From Rhytidiadelphus loreus (taxonomy: Eukaryota > Streptophyta > Bryopsida > Hypnales > Hylocomiaceae), in contig OX344762.1 of assembly GCA_947034895.1 (NCBI GenBank), positions 70,736,981 through 70,800,980 of the forward strand: DNA of 64,000 bases. The letters are read 5' to 3'. Position numbers and translations under genes: made by a program. Each line of letters opens with the position of its first letter. Position 1 is the first letter of the stretch. A model generated the notes under the pieces. It made no database searches, was not told the origin of the DNA, and saw only the letters and a program-made list of their open reading frames with translations. This document shows, piece by piece, positions 11,563 to 23,824 of the stretch.

Positions 11563-11762
11563 GTCAAAGCTCCGCCGTGCGGGAGCAACCCCAGGAATTA
11601 ACAGACAAATTTAAACTTTTAAGTATCCGTTTTCAATTTTCAAAGTCAAAGTTCCACCGTGCGGGAGCAACCCTAGGAAATAACTGACAAATTAAAGTTT
11701 CAAGTACCCGTTTCTAGGTTTCAAAGTCAAAGCTCCGCCGTGCGGGAGCAACCCCAGGAATA
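11563..11762 (+). repeat. Three tandem units of about 82 bp with a GC-rich core
   Basis: Each unit contains 'caaagtcaaag', 'ctccgccgtgcgggagcaac' and 'ccaggaa', then an AT-rich spacer. The GC-rich core can form a small hairpin (CTCC...GGAG). Unit 2 is changed to ttccacc. Confidence 0.85.
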
Positions 11763-11809
11763 ACCAATATCCAAGGACTCAAACTAGTATTTTGAGAACT
11801 TGATTCTTA

Positions 11810-11932
11810 AAAGAGGTACACATGACAGTGTTTAACCGAACATTAAAAACTAATTTCCAAAATTCCAAACAAAGTTCTAAGTTTAATCACTAAAGGAGGT
11901 ACACATGACAGTGTTTAACCGAACATTAGCAA
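11810..11932 (+). repeat. Two copies of a 38-bp word about 80 bp apart
   Basis: The phrase 'ggtacacatgacagtg' + 'tttaaccgaacatta' occurs at about 11815-11847 and 11897-11929, separated by AT-rich spacer. Probably part of the tandem structure of the L1 fragment. Confidence 0.8.
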
Positions 11933-12450
11933 TTATTCAAACCAAACACCCGTTATACAATGAGTTTTGGCACGTGGTGATGCTCAAAACCTTTTGGCAA
12001 GGTCTAGCCTTGCCGCTTTAAAGTTTTAAGTTCACAAACTATTCTCAATTCACACAAATGGTTGGTTAGTATCCAAAAGAACAATAAAATCCAAGTAGAG
12101 TTTGGGAACTACTCCCACAACTCCCAAAATATCAAAGTTTTGGGGTTTGAAGCGTCCAAATTCAAGAAATAAGTTAGTTAACATAAACAACACTAGAGTT
12201 AGGGGATTTCCTCCACCTAAACTCTTGAAAGTAAAGTTTTGGGGCTTGAAGCCTCCAAATTCAAACAAGAAAAGAAAACAAAGCTTTGAAGGGCCCTCCG
12301 GACCTTCAAAGTACAAGAGAATAGAAGAAAATAGAAGAAAATAGCCAAAATTTGGCTTAAAAAGTGCTCCGACAAGTATCGGTAGCACGACAAGAGCAAT
12401 AACAAGAATGAAACAAAGAAATGAGGGCCACGAACAACCTTGAGGAAGGG

Positions 12451-12459
12451 CCTTATATA
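12451..12459 (-). promoter_or_regulatory. TATA box of the L1 fragment
   Basis: TATATAAGG on the minus strand, in a locally GC-rich context. The equivalent positions in the sister fragments carry TATAAAAGG (31918-31926 plus, 55759-55767 minus). Confidence 0.5.
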
Positions 12460-13240
12460 CTCGCTCCTGGCCCCTCCCCGGTAAGTTGTTCGTAAAATTA
12501 TCTTTACTTTCAATCTAGAGATTTTGCTAAACTACCTAAACGTGTTTTCTAAATAATCTTTGTTTAATGGGAAGGAAGGTTCTCAAGTGAGTTCCTTCTA
12601 AGCCCTAAATGGCCTTAGAATCTTTTCCCAAATTAAATATTTGATTTTCCCAAAGATATTTTGAAAACCTACCTAATTAACAGAGATATTTTGTGTTTTA
12701 ATCTAGGGTTAGTTCTAAATTGGATTTCTTTAGTCCAAAAGATGGCTTCTTACGCAAGACAAGTATCTTGGGCAAATCCAATCTTCGATTTTACAAGAGA
12801 TATTTGCAAAATCAACCCAGATTAATCCAAAATTACCTTTTAAAAATCAAACTAAGGGCTGACACACCTCCTAATTCTGGGCTGACACACTTCCTAATTC
12901 TGGTAGTTGACACACTTCCTAATTCTGGTAGTTGGGAATGTCGGAATGTCTTCAAACTTGACAGGGCTCTTTATTGGCACACAAAACACTATTCTAATTT
13001 TTAGTGAGATTTTACCGCAACATTGGTAATTTCTAGGAATTTACGAATGCAGTTTTAAGCGGTTGACTTCCTATGGAGTCATCGTGGAGTTTTGTAAAAT
13101 CCCAAAACTTTTGGGCAATCTTCTACAAGATGTCCATCAACTAAGGGCAAAACCAAATCTCCAATAAGAATGCTATTTGTAGCAATTCTTTAATAATTTC
13201 CACCCGGGGGGAAAATTATTCTTGATACCGCGGAAATCTT

Positions 13241-14990
13241 GGATGATTGGGCTTCTATTTGACCTCCTGGCATGCTTTGACCTAGAAAAGCACCTCTCTG
13301 TATGTTCCAATCACCATTTCCTCCATCTTGGTCTGTGAATGAATGTATTTCTCAAAATTACCTGCAAACAATAACTCTAACTCTTTCGAGTTGGATTTGG
13401 ACTGACTCGGACTAGACTCTAATTTTTAACCAGTTTGTTACATGTATACTTATAGCTATTGTATTACATGAACAAGACACTAGAATTGGTTAACTCTCAA
13501 TTTCTTACATCGCTCGGAATTACTGACTTAACTACTTATTTATATTAATAAGACCTAAAATTAGTGAAAATGTAACGTCTTACGTGTTTTACGCATTTAA
13601 GGCCATTACACACCTCTTTGGTAGGGACTTCTACCAAAACCCACAATAATTGTATTTTTATATGTTTTTTTCTATTTTTCACTTAAAAATTAACTAAAAA
13701 TCGCGAAAAATAAGTTCAAAGTTCCAAGTGCCAACTTGAGGGCTCGCAGTTGGCCGGTTTCCTTCAATCTCGCCTCATGTTTTAATTTCCTCCAAATCCA
13801 ATTCTTTGTTTATCTGTTCCTTCAATCCTGCCTTCTAGCTGTTTTTTGTTCCTCCTTTCATCGCCTTTGGGTATGTAATGTCTTCGGGTGCCTTTATTCA
13901 GTAAAAACTCAACCTTGAACAGGTTTCACCCCTCAACCCTTCTATGTGGCTTCCCTGAATTGAACTTCATATCCCCTAAGTGAAGGTCAATTTCGTAAAT
14001 AAATAATCAGGGAAAATTTGGAAGAGGTCTGAATTTTCTCTTAAAAAATTGTACAATTGTTTCTGAGGACTTGAAAAAAAAATTCATTGGTACCAATTCT
14101 AAATATCTGAAAAATGTTCTTGAGAAAAAAATTAGGGGAAAAAAAGAACACATTTACACATGAATAGGGGAAGAATCTGAAGGGAAGAATCCCAAATTGG
14201 GAGAGTTGAAAAAAAAGGAGGACAAGGAAAGTAGCAAAAGTTGACATGTCCAAATTCTAAAATTAAATTGTTTGGATACCTGAATGTATTGTATAATTTT
14301 TTTATTTTATTGAAAATGCACCTAGATATTTTTTAGTAATGTATGTATGTATCCAAAATTTAACTTCATTTTTTTAATATTTAAAAATAATAAAATAAAA
14401 TTTGCTGAAGTGATTTTTTTTTTAAATCATACAATTAGTGATTTTTCTAAAATGCTTAAAACAATATGAAGTTTTTAACAAAATTAGAGATGATAGTGAT
14501 ATCATCATGGTGTAATTGGTATACTCTGAGCTCACAATAGGAAGAATTTGAAAGAAAAGTTCAAAAGTGTTGTATTTCTAGTTCTCAAGATGCTACCTTC
14601 ATAGGTGGGAAAAGGAGAAGGGAAAAAAGTAGACTTGGATCTAAACTTTCTTACTGAAGCTCTAAAACAAAAACTATGTGAAATTTAGGTTTGATCCTAA
14701 AATTAAGACCCTTAAACAAATTTGGGCTCCAAGGGTTTTGTAGACTAAGTTTTGCTTAATTGACAAACACCTAATATATTAGTATAGGGGTTCAAAATCC
14801 AAGGAATGATCAAATAGTATAACGTTTTGTGACTAAAGTCACATTTACAAATAGAAATGTCTTCAAATCTTAATTCTAATCAGAGAATAAATAAAAATTA
14901 GCCCTTTGGTTTAGGAAAGGAATTCACTTTCTTATCCTATAACTAGTTTCAATCCGACTCACATGGATGCAACAATACAAGTATGCCATC
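13241..14990. other. Intergenic DNA, no gene recognised
   Basis: Short open frames (13736-13918 plus, 14041-14253 minus) have no recognisable motif. The rest is AT-rich. Confidence 0.5.
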
Positions 14991-14994
14991 ACCA

Positions 14995-15620
14995 TTTTAT
15001 TCTAGTGTGGGTTTCAAGCAAGAAGCACGCTTAAGCGAAGGTAAACATAACACATAGCTTAAAGCTCACAATAGTATCCATTTTTGTTGCAATTGCTTAT
15101 AGCATAGGCTCACAATAATCGCTTATAGCATCTCTCATACAATCGGTACACCACATTAGTACATTTAAATGCCTATGAGTAAAATTGTCTTGATATTGCT
15201 TAGAGCGTAGTTACACTAATATGCTTTAAGCATCTTCATCATATTCAATTCAATTGGAAGCATCATCCCCGCTCCTTATTAACTTATACAATTGCTTTAA
15301 GCAGACAACTACACTAGGCTACAATAATAATATTCATTCAAACTTCCCTTATCAGTCCGCATTCAGTACCCAATCATTGGGATTTCTACATACATTCACT
15401 CAGTCTCAATTGAATCGCTCTAAGCGCACTCATAGTAGACTCAACATATAATCACTTTAAGCGTTCATCAATTATACTCAGTTTCAAGCTACTCCAGTAA
15501 ACATACAGGCCATCGTTGCCTCTCATACACACTTTACACAATTGCTTTAAGCAAACTCAACACATACAACACATACAGTCAATCAATTACAAGTGATTAC
15601 AAATATAAGCTTCAAACAAA
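14995..15620. repeat. Dispersed GCTTTAAGC / GCTTATAGC palindromic words
   Basis: Near-palindromes such as attgctttaagc, agcttaaagctc, cgcttaagcg, gcttatagc and ctttaagcgttc recur about every 40-80 bp, often followed by a-rich and c-rich text such as 'acacatacaa'. This is a degenerate, spaced repeat with no coding potential. Confidence 0.6.
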
Positions 15621-16179
15621 ATGATAATTACTCCTCTCACAAGAAATTATACACATACAAACAAAGATGCCCAATCCCTAGGTCTTACACACAATTATAT
15701 ATATATATGCTTGAAGCAAATTACACACAAAGATTGTTCACAGAAATTACACTTAAGTGTTAAATACAAAGACACACACATACAAAACGTCCACTAAAGA
15801 GAGTGAGAAATGAACATGAAATTACCTTATCACTACGTTGAAGCGTCTATATAAATCTTCACTGGTTTAACCATTAGAACTTACATTTCCTCACTTCTAA
15901 GCATTCCACGGTAATTTCTCATATCTTTTAATATATAAATTTCTAAAACAAAATGAAAAATAAACTCCATTCACACACAAAAAAGAAAAAAAAATGTTTA
16001 TTTATAATTTCTTACGCTTACAAGTTCATTTAGAGTTTGTCACATGACAAAAAATCTAGTTTCATTAATATATTATAAGATGAAATGAGACACCCAAATG
16101 TGCCTTTGAAGCCTTCCTTACTTCATCAATTGAGACCTAAAAGTCCAATATTTGAAATCCAAGGTTTAATTCCTACATT

Positions 16180-16800
16180 GTCCTTTCAAGAGACAAATGA
16201 ATTTTGATGCCAATACTTATGACCTTAATTTTAGGCATGATTTTTGAGACTTTTTTTGTAGATAGAAAAAAGTCTAGCTTTTAAAAAGTACGGTTTTAAT
16301 CAGTGGTGCATAGGAGCAAAAGTGGTTGGGCCACTCCAAAGTAAAAATTATAGCCATATTTGACCAATGAGAAAAAATCTCAAAACACTAGAAATGGCAT
16401 TTTTATAATGTAGTTAGAAATAGAATATATTTATATTTACATGGAATTTTTTTTTCCTTCCCTTTGGATTATTGATTTGACTAAAATTACAAATAGTCTT
16501 CTTTTAGGGCAATCATGGCATTTACTTGAAAAAATAACACTTAGGATTCAATTTCCCTCCCGCCAAAGGACCGTAGGGTTTGGACTACTTGATAAAAGAA
16601 TTTCATGGTTAGGATTTAGTATTTGTTCAATTCCATCTTAAGATTTTACATGAGTTATTCATTTTCTCATCCAATATCTAATTCTATTTGATAAATTTTA
16701 AATTGAAAAAAGTGTACTTTTCAAAATATTCATCATCCTTACATGAATACTTGAACATTTAGAAATTAAGCAATATTTAAGAAATCCTATAATTTTCCAC
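16180..16800 (-). mobile_element. Diverged remnant of the TTAA/CCCCTAAAG element
   Basis: Several phrases of the element recur in order ('cctttcaagagacaaatgaa', 'gagactttttttgtagatag', 'gcatttacttgaaaaaataac', 'aggattcaattt') but with many changes. It lies in the same orientation as the next copy at 16891. Ends are not preserved. Confidence 0.55.
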
Positions 16801-16890
16801 TTTTCATTTCCAATCCTTCAGTAGGAAATCAACGCACTTTCAATAGATTGACGAGATGCATGGTTGAAGATTTGTTTCAATTGTCTTTAA

Positions 16891-17806
16891 CCCCTAAAGG
16901 AGTAGTGTCCCTTCTAGGGACAAATGGAATTTTGGACAAGTACCTACGGGTTGAACTTTTGTCATGATTTTTTGAAACTATTTTTGAAGATAGAAAAAAT
17001 GATTAGCTTAATAGGAATATAACTTCTTTTTCAATTGGTGCTCATAATCAAAGGTTGTGCCCAATTAAACTCAAAACAAGGAAGAAGGGTCAACAAAAAC
17101 AATTGGATTTTTTTTTGGATTTTTTTAATCTCATAGATTATATTTTTTTTCTACATAGAAAGCTTTGATTCATTCCATTTGGATTTGTTATGGACAATCT
17201 TATTTTTTGGGCAATTAGAGCATCTTTTTGAAAAAATAACTTGTAGGATTTATTTTTGAATGCAATTTTTACAATTTTACAAAAGAAGAAGTTTCACATG
17301 ATTTAGTTTTCTTCCTAGAACAATCTCATCATTGGAATTAGTGATTTTTTAATTCTATCTTAGAGATATTAACAATTTAGATTTCCTTGTATCTCATACC
17401 TACTTCTACTTAATAGTTTTTAAAGAATAAAAATTAAGTTTTTTTGATTTTTTTCATGGACTCCCGGGATGGACTCCCAACTCAATTTCCTACAACAAAG
17501 ATTTGAAAGCTTAAAATACTATAGTGCAAATTTTTTAATTTAATTCAATTCAATTTCAAATAATCTAATCTCGTGATGTGCTGAAAAACTTATTTTTTCC
17601 ACTTTGAACACAAATATCTTGCAATCTGTGTGGTCAAAAACTTGAAATTTTTTCCACACATTTTTATACTGATTAGGTGTATACATTTTTATACTGATTA
17701 CATTTTTCTATGGTCACATGTGCAAAAGAAATAATTTTCAAAAAAATTTACTCTTTGCTATAGAAATGGCAGTTCTAAGTGTCTTTTAGCAAAAAAAAGG
17801 CCTTAT
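16891..17806 (-). mobile_element. TTAA-flanked CCCCTAAAG element, right end truncated
   Basis: Starts TTAA (16887-16890) then CCCCTAAAGGAGTAGTGTCC and continues with the element's order of phrases in reverse orientation relative to 40579-41502. It ends at 'ggcctta' (about 17806), lacking the final 'gggactttaggggttaa'. No open frame, so non-autonomous. Confidence 0.7.
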
Positions 17807-18602
17807 TCAAAACCACACTTTTGGTATGATGAATTCAATGAAACGGAGGCATAAAATATATGTTTATAATGATATAAGCAAAAAAAAATGTGCAAAAATT
17901 TAAGAAAGGATTCATAAACTAACTAAAAGAATTAAGGACATGCTACCTAGTATTGTTAGATCATACCTTGCAAATTGATTACTTACTAATACAGTGTTAA
18001 AATAATGCATGCTAAAGTATGTAAGAATCTAATCTGTGGAGATACTTTATCAAGTTCTTGTCCTATCTATTAGTTGGATTTGATGATACTAGAGTACATT
18101 TTTTTTTAAGATTACAAATGTGAAAGTATGTTAAGTGGTTAACCAAGCCAAAATTGCATTGACTCTAGTTCACAATTGGATTTGCCAAAATGAGGTAGTA
18201 GATGTAAAGAACACAAAAATCTCAAAAAATCACCATGCTCGCAGAACCTCTTTTCAAATCCATTCCAACAAATTTTACTCCAAAAATGATAATATTTTGC
18301 TTGTAATTGAATTTTGAAGGAATTTAAAAGTTTTCCTTTAAAATTCATATATAAATTATTGGTGATAGCATTGATGAATTAAACTCTATGGATGAAATCT
18401 ACAATTCAAAATCTACAACTTTCATTTGTATATTAATTCCAAAATATTCTTCCAAATAGTACTTTATGATGATTTTTCTCAAATCGTGAATTCTAGAGAA
18501 GGCTTTGGACGTTTAAGGGAGATTGTTTTTAATTCCAGATCCCCCTATTCTAGCAATGTAGACCGCTCTCTTTCCGCGTCGGAAAAGATGAACAATGATT
18601 AA

Positions 18603-20630
18603 CCTCTAAAGTCCCATTGTCCCCTCGAGGGACAATTTGGAATTCGGGCAGGTTCTTATGGGCTGAAATTTTACCCCAATTTTTTGAAACTTTTTTTGAA
18701 GATAGAAAATCTGATAAGCTTTGTGGGAATATAATTTTTAGTTCAATTGATGCCCGGAAGCAAAAGTTATACCACAAAAAGTGTAGAACTGAACTCGGCA
18801 GGCAACACAAAAAATATTGCAAAAATTCAAAATAATATTGATAATGTGAAAGTTATGAACAATCTTATTTTTTGGGCAATCTAAGCATCTTTTTGAAAAA
18901 ATAACTTATAGGATTCATATTAGAATGCAATTTTCAAATTTTTCAAATTTTTTTTTTTGAAAAGGGGAAGTTTGCACTATAAGAAACCCATGTTTTCTGT
19001 GGTGTTATAAAGAAATGCGTCATGTTTTCATTGACATCAATGTGTCACAAATTCTAAGCCTATGGGAGGCGGATTTTTGCTAATGTTGGAAAAGACATGG
19101 GGACGTTAGAGCAAAAATAGGTGGATGACACAAGGGACGTGTATGTTTTTTTGAACATCAAATAAAACATGGTGACGTTTACCAGAACATCCCAAAAAAC
19201 ATGGAAGTACCACATTGACTAGGGTTTTGGGATTTACTTGGGTAAATTTTTGTAAGTTATTGTAAGCTAATGTAAAATGCTGACCAGATGTGAAAAAAAT
19301 TGGGAAAGAGTAGTCATGTAGCATGCTTTGAAAAAAAATAAAAATTGATGGATGTATACTATGGATGAAAAAAAAATCTCTTTATACAAGTGGGGTGGTA
19401 GGAAGTAAGACAAACCATATGGGATATGTAAAGCAATTTTTTTTTTCAAAATTGAATGTCTAAATAAACATCCACATGTTTAAAACAACCTCTAGATGTC
19501 GGACATAACATGTAGATGTCAAAAAAAATGTCCTCATGTTTAAAACAACATCCACATATAATGTAGTCAAGTTCTCATTTGTGAATTATCCCATATCCTT
19601 TGTCATGAATGGGTGATGAATTTTAGTATAAAAGGGACCTCTCCACCCTTCATTCTCACTAAATGCCAATGAAATAATTACTTAACTTTGCCATTAAAAA
19701 TTCTTTTGAGTAGATAGTAAATTCTTGGTGAATTTGACAATTTTTCTTTTTCATTTTTTTGGAATTTAAAAATTATTATTATTATTTTAAATAATTATTT
19801 TGTACAATTAATGCCATTTGTATTTTTCAGTGAGGCACATCACGTGTTGTGTTATGATGATAATTTTTTTATTAATAAAAAAAGACATTGCCCAAACAAA
19901 CAAAAGATGATGTGGCTGCCATGTGGCATCTACGTGGCAAGCATTTGGAGAGTGAAAACACGAGGTATCAACAATTATTTTCATGAAACATGTAGACATT
20001 AGGGCATGTTATAGTAGATTTCAGCCGTTTGTGGAAATGCCGCCTACAACGGATTTTAGGTGACATTAGAGTTGACATACCTTTAATTGAAAAAAACATA
20101 CTTTCACGTCTTTAAAAACACCACTAAAAACATGAGTTTCTTCTAGTGTTGCTTGCTAGAACAATCTCACCATTGGGATTATTGTATTTCAATCCCATCT
20201 AAGAGCTATTAACAATTTAGTTTTTCTTTCAATCTTGGACCTACTTCTACTTGACAATTTTTTGAAGTATGAAAATCAAGTTTTTATTTTTTGAATTTTT
20301 TTTTCTAGACTCCCAACTCAATTCTTCAACACAATAAATTTTTAATTCAAATTCCATAGTGCACATTTTTTCCACGAATAGCAATCAAAGTCATCTAAAA
20401 TTGCAGTCTAGTGTTCAAAAAAACTTGCTTTTCAACTATGAATGCTCTATCTCTAAATTTGTACAATCAAACTTCATGAAATTTTTACCACATAATCTCA
20501 AACAAATAAAGTTTAAGATCCTATGGTTCAGTTCCAAGAAAAGTTTTTAAAATAATTTATGGACTGATGCAGTAGAAAATAGCAGTTTTGAGTGTTTTTT
20601 GATAGAAAAATGGCCTTGGGACTTTAGGGG
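18603..20630 (-). mobile_element. TTAA-flanked CCCCTAAAG element interrupted by a CACTA element
   Basis: The left end is TTAA (18599-18602) then CCTCTAAAGTCCCATTGTCC; the right end is GGACTTTAGGGG then TTAA (20631-20634). Without the nested CACTA insertion (18975-20148 plus a 3-bp duplication) the element is about 851 bp. The order of internal phrases is the reverse of that in 35423-36350. Terminal CCC plus a TTAA target site is the signature of piggyBac-type transposons; no transposase frame is present. Confidence 0.8.
18975..20148. mobile_element. Complete non-autonomous CACTA element, 1,174 bp
   Basis: The left end CACTATAAGAAACCCATG and the right end (reverse complement CACTAGAAGAAACTCATG) form an inverted repeat typical of En/Spm (CACTA) elements. 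The 3-bp target duplication TTG lies at 18972-18974 and 20149-20151. The uninterrupted version of the host sequence is seen at 35897-35915 (reverse strand), confirming the insertion exactly. Subterminal words such as 'acatgtgga', 'catggtgacgtt' and 'acatgtagatgtc' recur inside, as is usual for transposase binding in this family. No transposase frame is present, so movement would need an enzyme from elsewhere. Confidence 0.9.
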
Positions 20631-20634
20631 TTAA

Positions 20635-21160
20635 TTACGGTACAATTTTTGGTGTAGTTGTAGCCATCGTTTTACAAGACTCTCAATATTGCAACCTATC
20701 CATGTGAATTTTGCAACCAACCTTCGATCGAAAATAGGAAGGTTTATTTGACTAGAGTAAGAAAAATGGAATCTTCCACTCAAAAATTCATAATAATTAT
20801 TTTATGAGAAATAAATATCTGAAAAAAATTATGGAAACTTTCCAAACTCTATTTCTGCATACTAGAAAATTTCCTCATTGAAGAAATCTGCCCTACAAAT
20901 ATGTGGAGTTGCTTAATTAAGTGCTCAGGAATGGGAAATCTCCCGACATAGGGGTTAACTTAATAGTAGTAAATATGCTCAAATGTAATTAACTTCATAT
21001 TGATTACGTGTGCATTACGTCAGCAGTTCTTGCAATGCAAGTGGCTAATAAGCTTAACGTACAGCACTGATCATTATGTCAACTTGCTGTCTCAAAAGTA
21101 TCCGCAGAAATCGCTGCATGAAATACCGGGTACAGTGCTTCGCCAGAGATGCCAATCAGT
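20635..21160. other. AT-rich intergenic DNA upstream of gene A
   Basis: No gene or repeat recognised. GC content rises from about 21000 on as gene A is approached. Confidence 0.5.
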
Positions 21161-23824
21161 GCTCTGCTACAGCAAAGTATTCGCCGATTTATGAACCGAG
21201 TCAGGCGGAGGACTTGTAACGTCTTCCACGGCAGGCCTACCGCCCACCGCAAAGTTTAAAGTTTGGATTAGAATACGATTATAGCAGCACTTTTTGCTAC
21301 TGTGCCTAGTTACTATTATTAGACGGGTGAAATGCTCATTGATTGGCTTCTTGGCAAGGGAAAGCCTGAGGTTCCAACGTACTGCCCAAGGAAAACGTGA
21401 CATTGGGATACCGGATCCAAAAAGTAGGAAGGGTCAAAGTTTTTTTTTTTTTTTTTCCAATTTGTAGAGATTCCAAAATAGTTTTTCCACATACTTATAT
21501 TGATTTCGGAGAGGAGCGAGCTTAACAGGGGGTTGTCTTTTGTCTTGTCTTCAAAAAACCATCCCCAATATTCATCCAAAACTTGACGACTTTGTTATTA
21601 TCATTTCAAATTCTGAGGCAATTCCACATTGAAGCAAGTCCAAGTTTTGATCATTTTAAATGTACGTGACTATCAAATGACTTATTCAACAACTTTATTT
21701 AAGGGATAGTAATGAATACTAGTACAACAATTGTAGTCCCTAAGTTAGTTGAAATAAATAACATCAAACCCCAATTTAGTATTTTTTGACAATTTTTGAC
21801 AATCATGTGTCTTCTTAGTTGTTGATGGATGTAGAATATTCCACACCATTCCGTCCAAGGGAGGGCAATCCTTATCACTTGCTATTTGAATGTCATGAGC
21901 ACAAAGTGGGATGATGGCAGTTTGGGGGTAGCCAGTGGTGCATTCGGTGGGTCCCCACCTTTCGAATTCATGGAAATCATTTTGAATTTCACGAAATTCA
22001 CGAAATACTCCACAACGATCCGAAAAGAGGACAGGATGTGGATGAAACTCATCTTCGTGGTCGCGGAAGCTTCCAGCAGTTATCCAAAAGTTTTTGGTCG
22101 GGGATGCACCAAGTCACTCTCACCCCAGCACTGGCTCGTCTACCCCGAACTGTAGGGAATAGTAAGCGTACTTCACGTGGCCATAAGAGTCCACATGGAA
22201 AGCCAGCTCAGCTCAATTTCCTTCTTCGGCCACCTGCCTTCTCTCCCCTGGCTGCATTGTGCTGCCAAGCCTTGCCTTCTGCTCTCTTTTGCAGAGTTTT
22301 GTGGTGGTCCGCCGCCATCGCCAGCCCTCGCCGTGTTCTCCGTGCTTCTCCGTGTTGGACCTTGTCCCCATAGTGTGACTTCTTTATCATCTTCGTCATC
22401 ATCTTGTTGGTTTCTCATCCTGGTGGGGATGCTTGTGGCGGGAGGACTGGCTCACGAGTGAGTCCCGTCTTGCTTGTGCTTCTGGGTTGGTGCTCAGTCT
22501 GATCTCTCTGTTTTGGAAATGGTATTTTTCTTGGTGTAACTTTTAAGTGAATGTCGTTCTTCTTCGGTTTGTTACTGTTGAGGTTTGGTGGTGTGGAAGT
22601 CGATGAGTTTTTGGAGATTGTGAAAAAGCGATGGGGAGGATGAGATGGGCAGTGGATGTGGTGAGAGGATTTCGGAATTGATGCTCCGGGAGTCGGGGGT
22701 AGGGTGGTGAGGGAGGCTTGTGCTTGAAGTCTTTTCGTTATCGGCTGTTTAACTTGGCTGGGCACCACTCTTGATGCCAGTGCCATGGCATGACGTGCAG
22801 GGGGAACGGTTGTAATGGAGGTCTGCATTGATGTCGGCAGCATCCGAGGATAGGATTCAGCAGCAACAGCAGCTTCAACTCTCCGCATGTGAAGTGCCAT
22901 TAGTATCATCTCCTTCACCACAACAGATTCGGTCCGGTCGAGAGGAGCCGTTTTCTTGCGGGGGACTTGAGGTTACCTAGTCTACAGGGTGAGTCACGTG
23001 GGTAGGGTGAAACATACCTTGTTTGAGGTTTGCAAACGGGCTGTTTTCTATGGTTTGGGACTGAAGAGATCCTCCGAAGACGTTGACAGGACGACGGTTC
23101 CATGAGTTGCGAGGGAAGTGGGAAAGGAGGGCTTGTAGAGCTTGTGGAAGGATTGTCCTTTTGTATACTTCCCGCAGGGTGAAAGGATTTGCGCTTGTGG
23201 TTTGATTGAGGTGCGGACTGGGGCCATAGAGGAAGAACAACTTTCTGTCTCAGGTACCATTCATCCTGCCATTTGTATTTGCCTCTCTTGCAACAGTGAT
23301 TTGGAAGCGGAAATAGCCGCTGGTGGATGTTACATCCGCAGCAGAAAGTGTTACTACATTCAGGTCCTTTCGCACTTGGCGTTAGAAATGGTGCTTGCAA
23401 GGGTGTTAGAATTGAATTTAGGTTCACCTTGCTAACACCCTTGTTAATTCCATTCGTAACATAAAGTGCGGATGGGCCTTTAGGTTCTGAAACATTTCGT
23501 GGTCATACTTTCCTGTTTTCCAATTAGGACCTGCTGAAAAGTTAGTTCTTGGTGTGGCGAGCTGGACATGTCGTTACTTGTTCTTCGCACTGTCCTTTCT
23601 TCCATCTTACACTTCTGTAAAGCACCCGAGATATTGCGTGGTATCAATGTGATCAACATATGGAGTTTGATCTTGTCCACTTTTTAGGAACCGTGCAGAC
23701 TTGGCCTGGAACTGATTCTTGCGTTACAGGTGCAGAAAATGCAACCACCTGGAGTCTTGGAAAGGTAATTTGGGTGGACCCCAACTGGACCAACATCGAG
23801 GGAGGGTTTTAGGCCGTGTGAAGC
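21161..23824 (+). promoter_or_regulatory. Upstream region and 5' leader of ABI3-like gene A
   Basis: This GC-richer region precedes the first codon of gene A. It contains two G-box words (22174-22181, 22995-23001) and a leader that is partly conserved upstream of gene B: 'gggtgaaaggatttgcgctt' around 23176 matches 46946, and 'gcaagggtgttagaa' around 23397 matches 47237. The leader is probably spliced: an acceptor 'gcgttacag' ends at 23729 and the same acceptor 'gcattacag' ends at 47739 in gene B. A strong donor 'ctacag|ggtgagt' lies near 22986. The start of transcription was not identified. Long minus-strand open frames across it (22415-22921, 22915-23427) lack counterparts upstream of gene B. 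Confidence 0.5.
22174..22181 (+). promoter_or_regulatory. G-box/ABRE-like CACGTGGC
   Basis: CACGTGGC is the classic abscisic acid response element core bound by bZIP factors that work with ABI3-type proteins. It lies 1.65 kb before the start codon of gene A. A second G-box, CACGTGG, lies at 22995-23001. A single word is weak evidence of function. Confidence 0.35.

Larger units (their letters stand above)
11565..13240 (-). mobile_element. LTR-like retroelement fragment with promoter, copy L1
   Basis: On the minus strand a TATATAAGG box (12451-12459) sits in a GC-rich stretch and is followed by a pyrimidine-rich leader. The block shares 'ctaatttttagtgagattttac' with 56282 and the word CACGGCGGAGCTTTGA-type with the L3 fragment at 55160-57024, and shares general layout with L2 at 30662-32411. 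Internal tandem repeats are present (see separate entries). No gag or pol frame is present, so this is a solo or non-autonomous remnant. Exact ends were not resolved. Confidence 0.5.

Noticed and set aside
11565..13240. A full LTR retrotransposon with gag and pol
   Set aside because: No reverse transcriptase, protease or integrase motif was found in any of the three fragments.
22415..23427. Long minus-strand frames (168 and 170 residues) opposite the gene A leader
   Set aside because: Pro/Ser-rich composition, no domain, and not preserved in the homologous leader of gene B.
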